This document shows, one piece after another, positions 32,355 through 40,403 of a DNA stretch of 42,043 nt. Where the stretch lies: NCBI GenBank assembly GCA_017547755.1, contig JAFYOX010000039.1, forward strand, positions 1-42,043, written 5' to 3'. Origin of the DNA: Clostridia bacterium. GTDB lineage: Bacteria > Bacillota > Clostridia > Oscillospirales > CAG-272. The notes below the pieces were generated by a model that worked only from the letters and a program-made list of their open reading frames with translations, was not told where the DNA came from and searched no databases. The translations under genes were made by a program, and so were the position numbers. Position 1 is the first letter of the stretch, and each line of letters starts with the position of its first letter.

Positions 32355-33626
32355 TTATCGGATCGTTACGCTCATTCTTGCGGTCTTGCCGTCGCGCTTG
32401 ACGGTGATTTCCGCCGCGCCGTGGCCGCAGGCACGGATGGTGCCGCAGTCCGCACAGTATGCGATATTTCCGGTAATTCCGGTATATACATCCGCGTCGA
32501 ACGGACGGACTTCCCGGGTCGCGCCGGAACGGTATTTCAGCGTGAATACCGGCTTGAGTTCGTCGCCGGACTTCACCGTCACCGCTTCGGGTGCGATGAC
32601 TTCCGAAACATAGTCGAGTTCTGCGAAATAGTCCCACCAGCTGTTCGAATAGCCGTCTTCCGTCACGCCTTTCACGTGAGGCATGCAGCCGAACCACCAG
32701 CGGTGATGCAGACGGCAGGCGTGAAGTTCGCCGATGCCGAGCGGAATGTACGCGTAGCAGTCGGTCAGTTCCGCTTCGCCGGTCAGATTCGGGTAATTGT
32801 TGCGCCAGTCACGCCAGGTGGACATGACCTTCGTGGTGTTGCGCCAGTCGTAGTCGCAGACGGAATTCGGGGAGAAATGCACGTTGCCGCATCCGGCCGG
32901 ACCGTCCTTGTAGTTACGGTCGCAGAGAACGAAGCGGTTCCAGAGATTCATCTTTTCGACCGGAATGCCGTTGAATTCGCCGTCGCAGTAGCCGGATTCC
33001 TCGGTGGAATCGCAGAAAACATGACCCATGATCATTTCCATCATGTGACCGAAGCATTCGAAATTCGCGTCGCGGCGGCTGACGGAGACGTTCATTACCG
33101 CCGTCATCGGGCAGTCGGCTTCGATCGGCAGACCGTTGATCCAGTACGCATTGCGGCCGATCATGCAGGCTTCATAGGAGTATACGGGGTCGATGTTGAC
33201 AAGCATGATCATGTCGAATTCGCCCTTGTTCCGGCGTTCGACGATGTTGTGCTTTTCCATCATGTACGCATAGTCATAGGAGAAGCCGGCGTCTTCGGGG
33301 CAGATCTCCTTGTTGAACCAGTCGCTGTTCCACCAGCCGTACCAGCCGTTTTCGAAGAGTTTCTTCACGGTCGCGGAGTCAAGGGTATTGGATTCACCCG
33401 ATTCCAGCCGGAACTTGCAGGTGTGGCGCGGGAATTCGTCCACGGTTTCCCAGCCGACGATCTCGCAGTCCACGAGACCGTGCGAGGAGAACTTCACGTC
33501 GTCCATGAGCTCTTCCACCGCCGGACGGATCTTGTCGGTCATATTCACCAGCTCGGACGCACGTCTTCCGTCGTCGAGCAGCGGATTGTGTTCGATAATA
33601 AGAAGTTTGAGAGTGTAGTGATTCAT
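32355..33626 (-). CDS. Unrecognised protein with a C-terminal Ig-like domain
   Basis: I do not recognise this 423-residue protein. The first 340 residues are rich in Trp, Tyr, Cys, Asp and His, with segments such as GWYGWWNSDWFNKE, CFGHMMEMIMGHVF and CRLHHRWWFGCMP, suggesting a metal- or sugar-related fold. The H-x3-E-x3-GH spacing invites comparison with metallo-hydrolases, but no known motif fits. The last 80 residues resemble a bacterial Ig-like (Big2-type) domain (VTVKSGDELKPVFTLKYRSG, GHGAAEITVKRDGKTA). No signal peptide is seen despite that domain. I chose the ATG at 33626 behind AGGA; the longer frame has no site. It is coupled to the PHP gene. Confidence 0.75.
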   Translation of the reverse strand: MNHYTLKLLIIEHNPLLDDGRRASELVNMTDKIRPAVEELMDDVKFSSHGLVDCEIVGWETVDEFPRHTCKFRLESGESNTLDSATVKKLFENGWYGWWNSDWFNKEICPEDAGFSYDYAYMMEKHNIVERRNKGEFDMIMLVNIDPVYSYEACMIGRNAYWINGLPIEADCPMTAVMNVSVSRRDANFECFGHMMEMIMGHVFCDSTEESGYCDGEFNGIPVEKMNLWNRFVLCDRNYKDGPAGCGNVHFSPNSVCDYDWRNTTKVMSTWRDWRNNYPNLTGEAELTDCYAYIPLGIGELHACRLHHRWWFGCMPHVKGVTEDGYSNSWWDYFAELDYVSEVIAPEAVTVKSGDELKPVFTLKYRSGATREVRPFDADVYTGITGNIAYCADCGTIRACGHGAAEITVKRDGKTARMSVTIR

Positions 33627-33731
33627 TCTGTGATGTCCTGAATTATCTGAAAATTTAAACTGAATTTTATTAACCTCGTCCGATAACCTGTCCTGCAGCA
33701 AATCCGGATGAACAAAATTTGATTCGATTCC

Positions 33732-33970
33732 TGTAGGGGCGATTCACGAATCGCCCGTCTGACAATTTGAAATTCCTGAATTTTGTAAGCAGATCCTTCA
33801 TTTACAGTTATCAGAATATAGTTTTGTCCAATGATACAGATGCCGATATCCCGGATCCTCTGCATAACGCAGCGAATGGGCAGAGTTTTGTAAGCAAATC
33901 CTTCGTTTTGACTGCTGAAATAAGGTTCCGTCTGATTTTACAGACGGGCGATTCGTGAATCGCCCCTACA
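33732..33970. mobile_element. Family D MITE copy 2 (239 bp), internally expanded
   Basis: It begins TGTAGGGGCGATTCACGAATC and ends with the inverse at 33970. The middle contains a direct duplication: TTTTGTAAGCAGATCCTTC (33781 on) recurs as TTTTGTAAGCAAATCCTTC (33887 on), explaining its greater length than copy 1. The left flank AAAATTTGATTCGATT matches that of copy 1. Confidence 0.75.
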
Positions 33971-34083
33971 GGTATACGACAAATTCCAGTCTGTATAAGG
34001 TTATCGGACAGATCTGTTTGAGCTGCCCCCTTCCCGGTCCAAAGGTTGTTGGAAGGGTACGGTTCCGACTTGCAAGCAAGTCA

Positions 34084-34114
34084 GGGAAACCTTTTTCCTG
34101 AAAAAAGGTTTCCC
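34084..34114 (-). terminator. Terminator-like hairpin after pepC
   Basis: GGGAAACCTTTTT pairs with AAAAAGGTTTCCC about 22 bases beyond the pepC stop. It belongs to the family C hairpin type. The rest of the 500-base gap is family D copy 2 and unremarkable sequence. Confidence 0.6.
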
Positions 34115-34135
34115 CGAAAAACTTTATTTTATTAC

Positions 34136-35491
34136 TTAGTCAGCAAGGCTTCCCATCGGGTCCCAGGGTTCGAGTTCGAGCTTGGCTTCGTCGAGGAGCG
34201 CCGCCTTGTCGCCGAGGTACTTCTTATGTACGACTGCCTGATATACGTACAGGTCGAACCATGCGTCGGATGCCATGTGGTAGCCGGACTGTGCGCCGCC
34301 GGTGCCCCAGCTGTTTTCGATCTTCCAGCGGTTCGGCTTGCCGGTCGCTTCGTCGATGTTCACGCCGGTGATGCACATTGCGTGGTTCATCTGGCTGGTG
34401 TGGTAGTTGAGCATATCTTCCTTGGTCATCTTCGCGTCGAGACCGGTGAGCGCGAGTTCGTCGTACTGTTCCACATCCCAGCACGCCTTTGCGCCGTCGT
34501 TGTACTTGCCGCAGTCGGAGCCGAACCATACGATCTCGCCCTTGCCGTCTTCGCCGTCGGTCAGCTGCTTTACAACGAGTTCCTTGAATTCATCCATTTC
34601 AAGGTTGAGGTAGCATACGTCCGCGCCGCCGACCACGTTGCCGAGGTACTTGACGGTGTACGCCTTGTTGAAGGGCTTGTCTTCCGTCGGAGCGTGGATG
34701 ATGCTGACGTAATTGTCAAGGTAATCGCCGATGTAGGTTTCGAAGAACTTCAGAGGAGTCATGTCACGGATGACGATGACCTTGCCGTCCTTGTCCTTGT
34801 ATTCGAAGTCGAATTCCTGCGGCGGAACGTCGTAGCACGCGCACATGAAGGAATAGGTCTTTTCAAGCATTTCCGCACGGAGAGCGGCGAGAGCTTCGGT
34901 TTCCCCTGCTGCAGCGAGCTTGCGGAGTTCGGGAGTCTTTGCGCGGAGGTAGTTGTTGATGTGCTTGTTTACGTTGCCGGTGTTGGAGGACTGGAAGGTT
35001 TCCGGATAGCATACCTTCGGGAGGATACCGTACTTCTTCACGATATTCACGAACATATCCCACTGACCGCCGTCGTGTACGCCGGTGCCGACGATGTGGT
35101 CAACTACACGGGAGTTGTACGCTTCGTCTGCGGTGTCGATCACGCTTGCGATGTAGTAGTTGATGCGTTCGAACTTGTCAAAGAACGCCAGATAGGACTG
35201 GGAAAGTTCGAAATTATCCACGTTCAGCTTCTTCGCGATGATTTCGCGGAGAACGTTGGTTGCCGCAAAGAGCCAGCAGCGGCCGCTGCCCATCTGGTTG
35301 GTCGCGGACATGGTCTTGAGGTCGGTGGAGAAGAAGAACTGATTCTTCTTCGCGGTTCTGGTGGTGAACGCCATGTCGTTCATGTTGGTCTTCGAGAAAA
35401 CGCCGGTAAGAGCACGTCTTACGGTGTCGTTTTCGTGATATCGTTCGTAACGGTCGATATCATAACGGGTGATGGATACTGCGTTTTTCAT
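34136..35491 (-). CDS. pepC: C1-family aminopeptidase C (bleomycin hydrolase type)
   Basis: A cytosolic papain-fold aminopeptidase that degrades peptides. The 451-residue length is typical. The oxyanion glutamine and catalytic cysteine are in NQMGSGRCWLFAATN (near residues 65-79). The catalytic histidine is in MNHAMCITGV and the asparagine in WKIENSWG. The C-terminus DPMGSLAD would guard the active-site channel, as in family members; the penultimate extension here may shift trimming behaviour. AAGGAG lies before the ATG at 35491. No signal peptide. Transcribed alone or at the end of the kinase operon, after a 73-base gap. Confidence 0.93.
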   Translation of the reverse strand: MKNAVSITRYDIDRYERYHENDTVRRALTGVFSKTNMNDMAFTTRTAKKNQFFFSTDLKTMSATNQMGSGRCWLFAATNVLREIIAKKLNVDNFELSQSYLAFFDKFERINYYIASVIDTADEAYNSRVVDHIVGTGVHDGGQWDMFVNIVKKYGILPKVCYPETFQSSNTGNVNKHINNYLRAKTPELRKLAAAGETEALAALRAEMLEKTYSFMCACYDVPPQEFDFEYKDKDGKVIVIRDMTPLKFFETYIGDYLDNYVSIIHAPTEDKPFNKAYTVKYLGNVVGGADVCYLNLEMDEFKELVVKQLTDGEDGKGEIVWFGSDCGKYNDGAKACWDVEQYDELALTGLDAKMTKEDMLNYHTSQMNHAMCITGVNIDEATGKPNRWKIENSWGTGGAQSGYHMASDAWFDLYVYQAVVHKKYLGDKAALLDEAKLELEPWDPMGSLAD

Positions 35492-35564
35492 TTTGGGTTT
35501 CTCCTTATGGAATATGGAAAGGCTGTACAGCCTAAAAGTGCAATTTCTGCCGTGTCCCTGCGGT

Positions 35565-35993
35565 TTATCCGTTCGCCTTTTCGCGCTTTCTTACAACGAG
35601 GTAATCCTCAAGGATCAGTCTTGCGGAGAGCGTGTCGACGGTCGCCTTGCGCTTCTTGCCGCGGACGTTGTTTTCGTTCAGGATCTTGTGCGCCGCAACG
35701 GTCGTCAGGCGTTCGTCGTACATGACCGACGGGATGCCCGTCAGTTCCGACAGTTCGCGCGCGAATGCCTTGCATTTTTCGCTTCTCGAACCCTGCGAGC
35801 CGTCCATGTTGATCGGATTTCCGACCACGATCAGCTCCGCTTTCAGTTCCTTTACGCGATCCCCAACGGCGGTGAGCGCTTTTTTATAGGAATCGGCCGC
35901 AACGCATCCCGCGTCGCTTGCCATCATTTCAAATTTATCGCATACGGCGATGCCGGTTCTGGCGTCGCCGAAGTCAATGCCGACAATGATCAT
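35565..35993 (-). CDS. ruvX: Putative Holliday junction resolvase / pre-16S rRNA nuclease
   Basis: YqgF/RuvX family, 142 residues, RNase H fold. Metal-binding acids are in VGIDFGDARTGIAV (near residues 4-17), VVGNPINMDGSQG and MYDERLTTVAA, with a final Asp in ATVDTLSARLILEDYL. The family processes the 5' end of pre-16S rRNA in E. coli and resolves branched DNA in other reports. Its start overlaps the ribokinase stop by four bases (ATGA), so the two are translationally coupled. The usual neighbours alaS and DUF965 are absent. Confidence 0.93.
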   Translation of the reverse strand: MIIVGIDFGDARTGIAVCDKFEMMASDAGCVAADSYKKALTAVGDRVKELKAELIVVGNPINMDGSQGSRSEKCKAFARELSELTGIPSVMYDERLTTVAAHKILNENNVRGKKRKATVDTLSARLILEDYLVVRKREKANG

Positions 35994-37003
35994 ATTTCGT
36001 TCATCTCCTCGTCGCCGGACGTTTCTTCCGGCTTCTCTTCGGATACAGTTTCGCCGGCTTCTTCCGCCTTCTTCTTTCTTGCGTACGCGATGACTTCCGC
36101 ACGGGTCGGGATGGACGACGATGCGCCCGGTCTGGTCACGGAGATCGCCGCCGCGCAGGTCGCATACTTGACTGCGGAGAGGATATTGCCGTTCTGGAGG
36201 TAGACGTAGACCATCGCTGCGGTGAAGACGTCGCCTGCCGCGGTGGTATCGACCGCTTCGACCTGTTCCGCGGGAACGACGAAGTATTCCTTGCCGTTCA
36301 CGTCGTAGATGAACGCACCGCGTTCGCCGAGCTTGATGACGATGTACTTCGCATCCACGAGGGTGGAGAGACGGATGGCGGCACGGAGGCAGTTTTCTTC
36401 ATTGTTCGGCGCGATGCCGGTAAAAATGCGGGTCTCGCTTTCGTTCGGGGAGAAGATTTCGACGCGTCCGAGTTCGCCGAGCGGGAAATCGAGACGTGCA
36501 GGGCCGGCGTCGATGAAGACGGGAATGTTCGCTTCATGTGCACGGCGTGCGGCTTCGAGAATGGCTTCGTCCGGGATCTCGAGCTGCATATAGACCGCTT
36601 CGGGGTAGCAGGTGAAGGGCTCTTCGATCTCGGCGGCGGTCATGGTCATGTTCGCGCCAGGATAAACGATGATGCGGTTCTTGCCGTTTTCTTCGACGAG
36701 AATGGAGGCAAGGCCGGTAGGAACTTCGGGGTCTTCAAGCGCATAGCGGATGTCGATGCCTTCGTTCCGGTAGATGGAAAGAAGACGCTTTGCGTTGGAG
36801 TCGCGTCCGAGCTTGCAGGTAAAGACGCAGTCCGCGCCGAGTCTGGCAAAGGTGATTGCGCTGTTGGCACCCTTGCCGCCGGGGATGTAGGAATAGCCGA
36901 TATCGTTTTCGACGACGGTTTCTCCGGCGTAGGGGATACGGCGCATCCGCTGTACAAAGTCAATATTCGCGCTGCTGATAACTAAGATTCTCTGGTTTTT
37001 CAT
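35990..37003 (-). CDS. rbsK: Ribokinase, PfkB family
   Basis: Phosphorylates ribose (or a related sugar or nucleoside) with ATP. The 337-residue protein has the substrate motif GGKGANSA near residues 43-50 and the catalytic motif DTTAAGDVF near residue 250; AAGD rather than GAGD matches ribokinase. The C-terminal 30 residues are an unusual acidic tail (EETSGDEEMNEI) beyond the normal 305-residue length. GGAGG lies ten bases before the ATG. Next to it is ruvX; the link is operonic rather than functional. With nucleoside uptake encoded nearby, ribose from nucleosides is a plausible substrate, but other PfkB sugars are possible. Confidence 0.88.
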   Translation of the reverse strand: MKNQRILVISSANIDFVQRMRRIPYAGETVVENDIGYSYIPGGKGANSAITFARLGADCVFTCKLGRDSNAKRLLSIYRNEGIDIRYALEDPEVPTGLASILVEENGKNRIIVYPGANMTMTAAEIEEPFTCYPEAVYMQLEIPDEAILEAARRAHEANIPVFIDAGPARLDFPLGELGRVEIFSPNESETRIFTGIAPNNEENCLRAAIRLSTLVDAKYIVIKLGERGAFIYDVNGKEYFVVPAEQVEAVDTTAAGDVFTAAMVYVYLQNGNILSAVKYATCAAAISVTRPGASSSIPTRAEVIAYARKKKAEEAGETVSEEKPEETSGDEEMNEI

Positions 37004-37071
37004 CTATATAATTCCTCCGTTTGAAATAAGCAAGGAATAAAGTTCGGGGAAAGAATATTCTGCCGCACATC

Positions 37072-37248
37072 TGTAGGGGCGATTCACGAATCGCCCGTCT
37101 GTAAAATCGGGCAAAACCTCATTTTAACAGGATATAAAACACAGGAAAAAGCTGAGGCATTCAAAAAATACAGAAAAAACGACAGATTCATTTGCAAAAT
37201 ACAGGAAATTCAAATTGTCAGACGGGCGATTCGTGAATCGCCCCTACA
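37072..37248. mobile_element. Family D MITE copy 3 (177 bp), opposite orientation
   Basis: It begins TGTAGGGGCGATTCACGAATC (37072) and ends with its inverse (37248). The flanks (CACAT on the left; GATCAAATCAAATTTCGTTC on the right) match the opposite flanks of copies 1 and 2, so this copy is inverted. The centre is AT-rich and unlike copies 1 and 2. It lies between nrdG and rbsK. Confidence 0.75.
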
Positions 37249-37280
37249 AAGATCAAATCAAATTTCGTTCAGTGTTCCTT

Positions 37281-37841
37281 TCAGGACCACTTGGTGCATA
37301 CGGCGTTCTTCGAGTTCGGGTAACACGTTACATCCAGGATCCGCTGGTTGGAGCTTCCGCGGTATTTGAGCGTCAGATCCCGCTTTTCCTCTTCAAAACG
37401 TCCGTCCACAAGGTAATTCGTTACGGTGAGCAGTCTCCGGACGGCGGGATCCCTCTCCGCCATTTCAAGCACCTGCTCGTAGGTATAGCCGGTATACGTC
37501 ATGACATCCAGCCCCTTTTCGGCGGCGGCTTTCCCGATCTCGGCAAGCTCGTCCGCCCAGAGGAAGGGTTCTCCGCCGGAGAAGGTCACGCCGGTGAGGA
37601 GAGGATCGCGGCGGATCTCGTTCCAGAGTTCGAGCGTGGAGGACATGGTGCCTCCGCGGAGGTCATGGCTGCCGGGATTGTGACAGCCGGGGCAGTGATG
37701 GGGGCATCCCTGCACAAAGATCACGAAGCGGACGCCGGGGCCGTCCACGATGGATTCGGATGCGGTTCCGAACAGCCGGATGGGTTTGTCTTCAAGCAGA
37801 TTATAGGTACGTCTTCGCGTGGGAACATGGAGTTTCGTCAT
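37281..37841 (-). CDS. nrdG: Anaerobic ribonucleotide reductase activating protein
   Basis: Radical SAM enzyme that generates the glycyl radical on NrdD. The 4Fe-4S motif is in FVQGCPHHCPGCHNPG (C-x3-C-x2-C) near residues 46-60. SAM-contacting GVTFSGGEPF follows near residue 84, and the substrate-side start GPGVRFVIF is typical of NrdG. At 186 residues the size is usual. No good ribosome-binding site precedes the ATG at 37841. It follows mnmA by 46 bases. nrdD is not adjacent, though these genes are often paired; related glycyl-radical activases (PflA) are longer. Confidence 0.92.
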   Translation of the reverse strand: MTKLHVPTRRRTYNLLEDKPIRLFGTASESIVDGPGVRFVIFVQGCPHHCPGCHNPGSHDLRGGTMSSTLELWNEIRRDPLLTGVTFSGGEPFLWADELAEIGKAAAEKGLDVMTYTGYTYEQVLEMAERDPAVRRLLTVTNYLVDGRFEEEKRDLTLKYRGSSNQRILDVTCYPNSKNAVCTKWS

Positions 37842-37887
37842 GATGGAATGTGCTTCGCTTTCTTCGTTGTTGTCTTCCGGGATTTTT

Positions 37888-38928
37888 TCATGCGATCACG
37901 CCCGCGCAGACCACAGTATCTCCGTCGTAGACGACGGCAAACTGTCCCGGAGTCGGTGCACGCTGGGGTTCGTCAAAGGTGAGGACCGCGGTATCTCCGG
38001 TGACGGTCAGTTTTGCCGGCGCCGGACGGTGCGCGTAACGCAGCTTCGCGGTATAGATTCTGTCCGGATCGGGAGTATGTCCGGAAATAAAGCTGAGACC
38101 GGTCACGGTGACATCGGTGCGGAAGAGTCCGTCTTCATCGCCGAGGGTGACGCGGTTCTGTTCCGCGTCCTTGTCAAGCACAAAAACGTGCTTTCCCATC
38201 GAAATGCCGAGACCCTTTCTCTGTCCGATGGTGTACTGCCACTGACCCTTATGCTTTCCGAGGATCTTTCCGGTCCCGTCGATGTAGTCGCCGGGCTGAT
38301 CGGTGATGCCGCAGCGCTTTTTGAGGAACGCGGCGTAATCGCCGTCCGGAATGAAGCAGATGTCCTGGCTGTCGCTCCGGCTGGCGGAAGCAAAACCGTG
38401 CGAAGAGGCAAGTTCGCGTACTTCCGGCTTGGTCATCCCGCCGAGCGGAAAATCCGCGGCGGCAAGCTGTTCCTGCGTCAGCATCGCAAGGACATAGGAC
38501 TGATCCTTGCGCGCGTCGGCGGCACGGCGCAGGTATGCGGTGCCGTTCACGGTTTCCGTGACGGCGTAATGCCCGGTAACGATCCGGTCAAAGCCGTGTT
38601 CCTTCGCCCAGTCATACAGCAGACCGAACTTGATCTCCCGGTTGCAGACGACGCACGGGTTCGGCGTACGTCCGCGGAAATATTCCGCCGTGAAATAATC
38701 GATCACGGCGTTCTCAAACTGCGCGCGCGCATCCACGGATACGTGCGGCACGCCGAGACGTTCACAGACATCCTTCGCGTCGGCGCAGTTCTTTTCGTCG
38801 GCCTCATGATCCGCCGACAGACAGAGCGTAACGCCGCATACGGCATCACGCCCGTACTTTTCCATAGCAAGAAGCATCGCGGCGCTGGAATCCACGCCGC
38901 CGCTCATGGCAACAAGTGTTTTGGGCAA
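37888..38928 (-). CDS. mnmA: tRNA-specific 2-thiouridylase MnmA
   Basis: Adds sulphur at C2 of wobble U34 in tRNA-Lys, -Glu and -Gln, using ATP and a sulphur carrier. The 346-residue length is normal. The pyrophosphatase loop AMSGGVDSS is at residues 8-16. Catalytic cysteines are in TPNPCVVCNREIKFG and SQDICFIPDGDY. The C-terminal beta-barrel is complete. The start is TTG at 38928 (read as Met), because the only nearby ATG (38907-38905) would remove the first beta-strand. A weak GAG element lies upstream, so initiation may be inefficient. With MnmG this window encodes both C2 and C5 U34 modifications. Confidence 0.95.
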   Translation of the reverse strand: MPKTLVAMSGGVDSSAAMLLAMEKYGRDAVCGVTLCLSADHEADEKNCADAKDVCERLGVPHVSVDARAQFENAVIDYFTAEYFRGRTPNPCVVCNREIKFGLLYDWAKEHGFDRIVTGHYAVTETVNGTAYLRRAADARKDQSYVLAMLTQEQLAAADFPLGGMTKPEVRELASSHGFASASRSDSQDICFIPDGDYAAFLKKRCGITDQPGDYIDGTGKILGKHKGQWQYTIGQRKGLGISMGKHVFVLDKDAEQNRVTLGDEDGLFRTDVTVTGLSFISGHTPDPDRIYTAKLRYAHRPAPAKLTVTGDTAVLTFDEPQRAPTPGQFAVVYDGDTVVCAGVIA

Positions 38929-38941
38929 TTTATGTGTTCTC

Positions 38942-38973
38942 GGGGAAAAACTTTTTGAGAAAAGTTTTTCCCC
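38942..38973 (-). terminator. Family C hairpin after the polysaccharide deacetylase gene
   Basis: GGGGAAAAACTTTT pairs with AAAAGTTTTTCCCC around a short loop. The tail (CCCCTTTTCAAAAACTTTTATACGATAA) matches other family C members. It lies 90 bases beyond the deacetylase stop and just before mnmA. Confidence 0.6.
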
Positions 38974-39061
38974 AAACCCCTTTTCAAAAACTTTTATACG
39001 ATAAAGAATGAGTTTCGTTTGTGCAGATCCGCAGAACCGGATTCAGACGCCCTCTGAAAAC

Positions 39062-40189
39062 TCATCCGTTGTTCTGCGCCTGTGCTTCGGAGATGTCGAT
39101 GTCGCAGAGGGGGAGGATCTCGTAGCCCTGACCACGGATCCAGTCGATGAGCTGACCGAGGACGGCGGCATTGGTGCTGGAGACGGCGTGGAGAAGGTAT
39201 ACGCATCCGGGATGGAGACCGCCCTTGAGATTTTCGAGCGCGGTATAGTGGTCGAGCTGATTGTTCGGGTCATAGTCCTTGTAGGTATAGGACCAGAGGG
39301 TCGTGCGGACGCCGAGTTTGTCCGCGAGCTTGAGCGCCCATTCGCTCGTCGCACCTTCCGGCGGACGGTAGTAGCGGATCGGCTGGGAATCCGGGTACAG
39401 CTTCTTCACCATATCTTCCAGACCGGTGATCTCATTGATGAACGTCTGCGCGTCCGTCAGCGCCATATTGATGTGGTTGACCGTGTGATTGCCGAGGATA
39501 TGTCCTTCGTCGATCATCCGTCCGATCAGTTCGGGTGCCTGTTCCACGTAGTCGCCGGTAATAAAGAACGTGCCGGATACCCCTTTTTCCTTCAGGGTAT
39601 CCATGATCTTTCCCGTGTAGCCGTTTTCGTAGCCGCAGTCAAAGGTAAGATAGCAGACTTTGCGGGAAGTGTCGCCGCGGTAGATGCCGCCGTAGTTGGC
39701 GATCGCCGCCAGCGTGGATTCGGAGCGGTCCTTGCCCCATGTGAAAATGATCTCCCCGGTCGCCGGATCCACGGAGGTCGGCGCGAAATACCAGGTACCG
39801 CCCGTGTCGCTCGGATTGATGTCGTCAAAAAAGGCGCGGGAAGTATTGTTCACATCGGAAAGATCGGACAGCGTGCTGCGGTCGGGCTGCGGGAAGGTGT
39901 AGGTGTATTTTTTGTTCTCATAGCTCCACGAAACGCCGCTTCCGGAAGAGACCGGTTCGTCTTTTCCTTCCAGCGGAGGCTGTTCGTCAGCGACGGGGAT
40001 CACCCCGTCGGGAAGGATCTCATTTCGTTCCGCATCCGCAAGGATCTTCTCCGCGGCCCGGCTGACGCCCACCGTCTTCGACGGTTCGGCAACGATCGTT
40101 TCTATGGTACAGGAAGCCAGCTGCAGAGGCACGAGCAGCAGCGCCGCAAGACGCCGGAGAGATGCGAAAAAAGTGTTTTTATGTTTCAT
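39062..40189 (-). CDS. Polysaccharide deacetylase, PdaA-like, predicted lipoprotein
   Basis: CE4-type deacetylase acting at the cell envelope; PdaA-like enzymes deacetylate N-acetylmuramic acid in spore-cortex peptidoglycan. The 375-residue protein has a signal sequence with lipobox PLQLASC (cysteine near residue 27). A low-complexity linker follows, and the NodB domain begins about residue 175. Motifs are LTFDCGYENGYT (the catalytic Asp), ILGNHTVNHINM (metal histidines), RYYRPPEGATS and LLHAVSS. This TFDxGYENG form is typical of the PdaA branch. The start is the ATG at 40189 with a weak GGATG site. A consensus promoter lies about 68 bases upstream. Cortex role is inferred from family. Confidence 0.92.
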   Translation of the reverse strand: MKHKNTFFASLRRLAALLLVPLQLASCTIETIVAEPSKTVGVSRAAEKILADAERNEILPDGVIPVADEQPPLEGKDEPVSSGSGVSWSYENKKYTYTFPQPDRSTLSDLSDVNNTSRAFFDDINPSDTGGTWYFAPTSVDPATGEIIFTWGKDRSESTLAAIANYGGIYRGDTSRKVCYLTFDCGYENGYTGKIMDTLKEKGVSGTFFITGDYVEQAPELIGRMIDEGHILGNHTVNHINMALTDAQTFINEITGLEDMVKKLYPDSQPIRYYRPPEGATSEWALKLADKLGVRTTLWSYTYKDYDPNNQLDHYTALENLKGGLHPGCVYLLHAVSSTNAAVLGQLIDWIRGQGYEILPLCDIDISEAQAQNNG

Positions 40190-40256
40190 TATTATGCATC
40201 CGTTGTTTTACTGTTAAAAATCTTTATCAAATTCCTGGATATTTTCAGTCAAAATA

Positions 40257-40285
40257 ATTGTACCACACCCGCGTGGGATTGTCAA
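40257..40285 (-). promoter_or_regulatory. Sigma-A-type promoter of the deacetylase gene
   Basis: On the minus strand TTGACA (40285-40280) and TACAAT (40262-40257) have a 17-base spacer containing the inverted repeat CCCACGCGGGTG. The sequence fits sigma-A rather than a sporulation sigma factor. Confidence 0.75.
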
Positions 40286-40338
40286 TGGAAGTCAACCGCC
40301 GGAAGAAAAAAACCTTTTTCCATCCGGGCAAATTCTCC

Positions 40339-40367
40339 TTTACATTTTCCCCTTCCCGCGGTATAAT
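40339..40367 (+). promoter_or_regulatory. Promoter of the class IV aminotransferase gene
   Basis: TTTACA (40339-40344), 17-base spacer, TATAAT (40362-40367), diverging from the deacetylase promoter. The leader is about 30 bases. Confidence 0.75.
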
Positions 40368-40403
40368 AAACACCGGAAAGATACCCCAACAACGGAGGAA
40401 ATC

